Positions 61,121 to 64,000 of a stretch of 64,000 nucleotides of DNA are shown here, in pieces. The number at the start of each line of letters is the position of its first letter. Position 1 is the stretch's first letter. Made by a program: the position numbers and the translations under genes. Source of the stretch: Amycolatopsis sp. A133 (lineage in GTDB: Bacteria > Actinomycetota > Actinomycetes > Mycobacteriales > Pseudonocardiaceae). The stretch spans positions 1-64,000 of the forward strand of contig NZ_JAVHJU010000067.1 of NCBI RefSeq assembly GCF_031082405.1, read 5' to 3'. Below the pieces are notes generated by a model that worked only from the letters and a program-made list of their open reading frames with translations, searched no databases and had not been told where the DNA came from.

Positions 61121-61164
61121 TCGTGAGTGGTAAGGCGGGTTCTAACCCGCCTTACCACTCACGA
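61121..61164. terminator. 44-base perfect palindrome (terminator of the DUF3151 gene)
   Basis: Two 21-base arms, TCGTGAGTGGTAAGGCGGGT plus one T and its complement, around a 2-base loop. It lies 9 bases after the DUF3151 stop and 21 bases before the start of the next gene on the same strand. Very stable and therefore a strong stop. Confidence 0.8.
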
Positions 61165-61172
61165 CGGGTGGG

Positions 61173-61583
61173 TCACTTCAGGCCGGTGGCTTCCGCGGCG
61201 GCGGGGTCGGAGTCGGCGAGGAACGTCCGGCAGCGCTCGTACTCCTCGGCCTCGCCGATCTTGCCGGCGGCCTTGCCGAGCACCGCGAGGGCGCGGAGGA
61301 ACCCCTGGTTGGGGCGGTGCGCCCACGGCACCGGGCCGAAGCCCTTCCAGCCGGCGCGGCGCAGCTGGTCGAGACCCCGGTGGTAGCCGGTGCGGGCGTA
61401 CGCGTACGCGGCGACGGTCTCGCCCGCGTCCAGCGCCTTCTCGGCGAGCGAAGCCCAGGCCTCGCTGTAGTCGGGGTGTTCGGCCGCGACGGTGGCCGGG
61501 TCGTTCCCGGCGTCGAGCGCGGCCTGGGCGGCGGTGTGCTCGGGCAGCATCGTCGGCTCGGGGCCGAGCAGGTTGTGCGTCAT
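61173..61583 (-). CDS. DUF3151 protein
   Basis: 136 residues from the ATG at 61583 (an ATG at 61592 is an alternative). Opening NLLGPEPTMLPEHTAA and segments AEHPDYSEAWASLAEKALD and GYHRGLDQLRRAGWKGFGPV with NQGFLRAL are the conserved core of this actinobacterial family, which is helical and TPR-like. Function unknown; it is normally a neighbour of fructose-bisphosphate aldolase in actinobacteria, as here. Confidence 0.88.
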   Translation of the reverse strand: MTHNLLGPEPTMLPEHTAAQAALDAGNDPATVAAEHPDYSEAWASLAEKALDAGETVAAYAYARTGYHRGLDQLRRAGWKGFGPVPWAHRPNQGFLRALAVLGKAAGKIGEAEEYERCRTFLADSDPAAAEATGLK

Positions 61584-61599
61584 GCCGCCCATTCTGCCT

Positions 61600-61686
61600 C
61601 TAGAGGAAGAGGCTCCCGAGCACCCCGGCTCCGGCCAGCACCAAGGCGGCGACCAGCACGCCCGCGACAACTCGTTTCGGCATCAT
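61600..61686 (-). CDS. Tiny membrane peptide upstream of DUF3151
   Basis: 28 residues (MMPKRVVAGVLVAALVLAGA and a short tail), one membrane helix with a basic N-terminus. It ends 16 bases before the DUF3151 start. The length and lack of a good ribosome site make it uncertain, but the composition is that of a real single-span peptide. Confidence 0.35.
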   Translation of the reverse strand: MMPKRVVAGVLVAALVLAGAGVLGSLFL

Positions 61687-61803
61687 GGCGCGACACCATG
61701 CCAACCCGGGCGGTCCGGAAGCAAGTCCGCCACCCTTAGGGGTGAACCCCCGATTTTCGCGTTCTTTGCCACGGTCTTGGCCCACTCGTGACCATGACCG
61801 GCC

Positions 61804-62997
61804 ATGATGTCCGGCATGGCCAAGGCAGTCGACGTCCCGGTGGACGTGATCCCGCGCAGTCCGATCGGCAAGACGCGGCTGTTCTTCTCCCGGCACTGGC
61901 ACCGCGGCGCCCCCGGGCAGCCGACCCCGGACTGGGTGCTGCGCTTCTGTTACGGGATGTGGCTGGCGGCGTTCGGGTTCAAGCTGCTGGGCTCGTCGTG
62001 GGACATGTCGTGGCACTTCATGTGGCTGCGCGACGACCTGGCGCCACCGCACCTGATCAACACGGTCGGCACGGTGATCATCGTGGTGCTGGTGTCGATC
62101 CACAGCTATACGGGCCTCGGCTGCGATCGGAGCTCCCTGCGCCTGATGCAGATCGGCCTGCTGACGTTCCTGGTGGCGGCGCCGCTGGACGTCATCAACC
62201 ACCGCGTCAACGGCCTCGACCTGACGGCGTGGAGCCCGTCCCACATGATGCTGTACCTGGGCACGGGCATCATGCAGGCGGGCGTCCTCCTGGGCTGGCT
62301 CCGGTCCGCACCGCCGGGCCGGTTCCGCACGGGCGTGCTGCTGGCGCTGTGGGCGTTCTTCCTGGAGAACACGTTCTTCCCGAACGGCCAGCAGGAGTAC
62401 GGCATCCTCGGCCTGCGAGCGTGGGAGCGCGGTACCCCGGAGGCCGAGCCGTCGCTGCTGGACTTCGCGGCCGCCCAGATCGGGCACCCGGTCGACCGGA
62501 CGGCGGTGCTGCACTTCACGATGCCGATCCCGGAGTGGGTGTACCCGCTGTGGGGCATCGGGGTGATGGCGTTGATCCTGGTTTTGGCTCGGAAGACGCT
62601 GGGGTTCCGTTGGGCGGCGACCGCGGTGGCTCTCGCGTACGTCGCTTACCGATCGGTGATGTGGCCGCTGCTGCTGGGGCTGGGGTTCCCGGTGTCGACG
62701 GTGCCGTTCTACCTGCTTTTTGTGGGTCTCGCGGTGGACTTGGCGTTCGCGATCGGGACGGGCGTGTTGCGGGCGGGCGCGGGGGCGTTGCTGGTGACGG
62801 CGTTCGGGTACGGGGCGTTTTGGCTGCAGTCGCAGTTCCGGCCGTGGGTCCTGGGTGACGCGCACACGGAGTCGGCCCCACCGGCGGCGTACTGGACGGC
62901 TTTGGTGGTGCTGGGCGGGGTGTTCGCCCTGTGGGCGGCGGCCGGTCCGGCTTCGCGACGTTGGGCGGCTCGGCGTTCGGTCACCGCATCGGTCTGA
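61804..62997 (+). CDS. Polytopic membrane protein of unknown function
   Basis: 397 residues from the first ATG (others at 61807 and 61816; none has a clear ribosome site). Nine to ten membrane helices. Conserved-looking polar residues sit at helix ends: GSSWDMSWHFMWLRDDLAPP followed by HLIN, a His in SIHSYTG, DVINHRVNGLDLTAWSPSHM, and FFLENTFFPNGQQEYG. The repeated His/Asp pattern suggests a bound metal, but no family was recognised. It stands between the DUF3151 and aldolase genes, within a conserved chromosomal neighbourhood. Confidence 0.8.
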   Translation: MMSGMAKAVDVPVDVIPRSPIGKTRLFFSRHWHRGAPGQPTPDWVLRFCYGMWLAAFGFKLLGSSWDMSWHFMWLRDDLAPPHLINTVGTVIIVVLVSIHSYTGLGCDRSSLRLMQIGLLTFLVAAPLDVINHRVNGLDLTAWSPSHMMLYLGTGIMQAGVLLGWLRSAPPGRFRTGVLLALWAFFLENTFFPNGQQEYGILGLRAWERGTPEAEPSLLDFAAAQIGHPVDRTAVLHFTMPIPEWVYPLWGIGVMALILVLARKTLGFRWAATAVALAYVAYRSVMWPLLLGLGFPVSTVPFYLLFVGLAVDLAFAIGTGVLRAGAGALLVTAFGYGAFWLQSQFRPWVLGDAHTESAPPAAYWTALVVLGGVFALWAAAGPASRRWAARRSVTASV

Positions 62998-63004
62998 ACA
63001 CGAT

Positions 63005-63039
63005 GAAGGGCGGCACTCCACGTGGAAGTGCCGCCCTTC
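63005..63039. terminator. Bidirectional terminator between convergent genes
   Basis: GAAGGGCGGCACT (63005-63017) is complementary to 63027-63039 with CCACGTGG plus one base in the middle. It lies 8 bases after the membrane-protein stop and 14 before the aldolase stop. It is the same CACGTG-centred type as the pair at 18733-18791. Confidence 0.8.
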
Positions 63040-63052
63040 GCGCGTAGAAGAC

Positions 63053-64000
63053 TTACTTCAGCTTCGTCCCCGCCGAGCCCAGTGCCTGGCAGGCCTCGAC
63101 GACCCGGGCCGCCATGCCGGCCTCCGCGGCCTTCAAGTACGACCGCGGGTCGTACACCTTCTTGTTGCCGACCTCGCCGTCGATCTTCAGGACCCCGTCG
63201 TAGTTCTTGAAGAAGTGGTCCACGATCGGGCGCGTGAACGCGTACTGCGTGTCCGTGTCCACGTTCATCTTCACCACGCCGTACGACACCGCCTCGCGGA
63301 TCTCCTCCGGCAGCGAGCCCGAACCGCCGTGGAAGACCAGCTCGAACGGCTTCGAGCCCGCGTCGAGGCCCAGCTTCTTCGCCGCCGCTTCCTGGCCGCC
63401 CTTCAGGACGTCCGGGCGGAGCTTCACGTTGCCCGGCTTGTACACGCCGTGGACGTTGCCGAACGTCGCCGCCAGCAGGTAGCGGCCGCGGTCGCCGGAG
63501 CCCAGCGCGTCGATCGTCTTCAGGAAGTCGCCCTCGGCGGTGTACAGCTTCTCGTTGATCTCCGCCTCGACGCCGTCCTCCTCGCCGCCGACCACGCCGA
63601 TCTCGACCTCGAGGATGATCTTGGCGGCCGCCGTCTTGGCGAGCAGCTCCGCGGCGATCTCGAGGTTCTCGTCGAGGTCGATCGCCGAGCCGTCCCACAT
63701 GTGGGACTGGAACAGCGGGTTCTGGCCGTTCTTGACGCGCTCGGCCGAGATCTCGATCAGCGGGCGGACGAAGCCGTCCAGCTTGTCCTTCGGGCAGTGG
63801 TCGGTGTGCAGCGCGACGTTCACGTTGTACTTCGCCGCCACGACCTGGGCGAACTCCGCCAGCGCCGTCGCGCCGGTCACCATGTCCTTGACCTTCTGGC
63901 CGGACGCGAACTCCGCACCGCCGGTGGAGAACTGGATGATGCCGTCGCTCTCCGCCTCGGCGAAGCCGCGGATGGCGGCGTTCACGGTCTCGGACGAGGT
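63053..64000 (-). CDS. fba: Class II fructose-bisphosphate aldolase (5' end outside window)
   Basis: Cleaves fructose 1,6-bisphosphate into glyceraldehyde 3-phosphate and dihydroxyacetone phosphate (glycolysis/gluconeogenesis). Visible 316 residues; the first 25-30 lie beyond the right edge. Zinc ligands and active-site motifs of class II: ALHTDHCPKDKLDGF (Asp, His), EVEIGVVGGEEDGVEAE, ATFGNVHGVYKPGNVKLRP (His), ELVFHGGSGSLPEE (His), GVVKMNVDTDTQYAFTRPIV. Complete C-terminus. Housekeeping gene, convergent with the membrane-protein gene. Confidence 0.97.
   Translation of the reverse strand, partial: TSSETVNAAIRGFAEAESDGIIQFSTGGAEFASGQKVKDMVTGATALAEFAQVVAAKYNVNVALHTDHCPKDKLDGFVRPLIEISAERVKNGQNPLFQSHMWDGSAIDLDENLEIAAELLAKTAAAKIILEVEIGVVGGEEDGVEAEINEKLYTAEGDFLKTIDALGSGDRGRYLLAATFGNVHGVYKPGNVKLRPDVLKGGQEAAAKKLGLDAGSKPFELVFHGGSGSLPEEIREAVSYGVVKMNVDTDTQYAFTRPIVDHFFKNYDGVLKIDGEVGNKKVYDPRSYLKAAEAGMAARVVEACQALGSAGTKLK

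Noticed and set aside
59170..61158. 662-residue minus-strand open frame
   Set aside because: Only its last 68 residues are real (small secreted protein B); the rest is an alternative frame of the large membrane-protein gene.

Overview
The window is high-GC, densely coded actinomycete chromosome. GTG and TTG starts are frequent, neighbouring genes often share ATGA or GTGA overlaps, and TetR, LuxR and NarL regulators abound. It also carries F420-type redox genes and CACGTG-centred intergenic palindromes. Together this suggests a pseudonocardial genus such as Amycolatopsis; that is inference, not proof.

Left part (1-9.7 kb): the 5' end of a giant modular type I polyketide synthase gene on the minus strand that runs off the left edge. 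It reads KSQ-ACP / KS-AT-DH-KR-ACP / KS. The loading unit has Gln instead of the KS Cys and has lost its AT domain. A SnoaL-like protein and a Gfo/Idh/MocA oxidoreductase precede it on the same strand.

9.8-29 kb is a mixed accessory zone. It holds a secreted epoxide-hydrolase-like protein and an aldo/keto reductase divergent from a TetR. An orphan response regulator without its phospho-acceptor Asp follows. A DoxX-Rieske protein is paired with a copper-monooxygenase-like lipoprotein. Then come an MMPL transporter, an OmpR-type two-component pair, an unusual 620-residue protein with an injection-system-cargo-like N-terminus and an amidoligase-like core, an HTH-NB-ARC-TPR regulator and a small secreted crystallin-fold protein. 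Decayed fragments lie between them: ABC/ACP chimera, LysR, HPPD-like, tyrosine recombinase.

29-45.6 kb: two large paralogous LuxR (LAL) regulators flank an esterase. Next is a redox and electrophile-defence stretch: aldo/keto reductase + DJ-1/PfpI under an ArsR, a UBP zinc-finger protein, a frameshifted F420/NADP-reductase-like gene, and an operon of MFS exporter, three-subunit molybdenum aldehyde oxidoreductase (PaoABC type) and NmrA-like protein. A hemerythrin protein closes it.

45.6-57.3 kb: an ABC transporter beside a NarL-type two-component system, a TetR with a TetX-like flavin monooxygenase and a quinone-reductase-like enzyme, an LtrA membrane protein, and a cluster of dead gene fragments.

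57.5-64 kb: a YeeE/YedE sulfur transporter, two tiny secreted proteins and a large membrane protein. After a 44-base perfect palindrome the content looks like conserved chromosome: DUF3151 protein, membrane protein, class II fructose-bisphosphate aldolase (cut by the right edge). No rRNA, tRNA, CRISPR array or intact insertion sequence was recognised.
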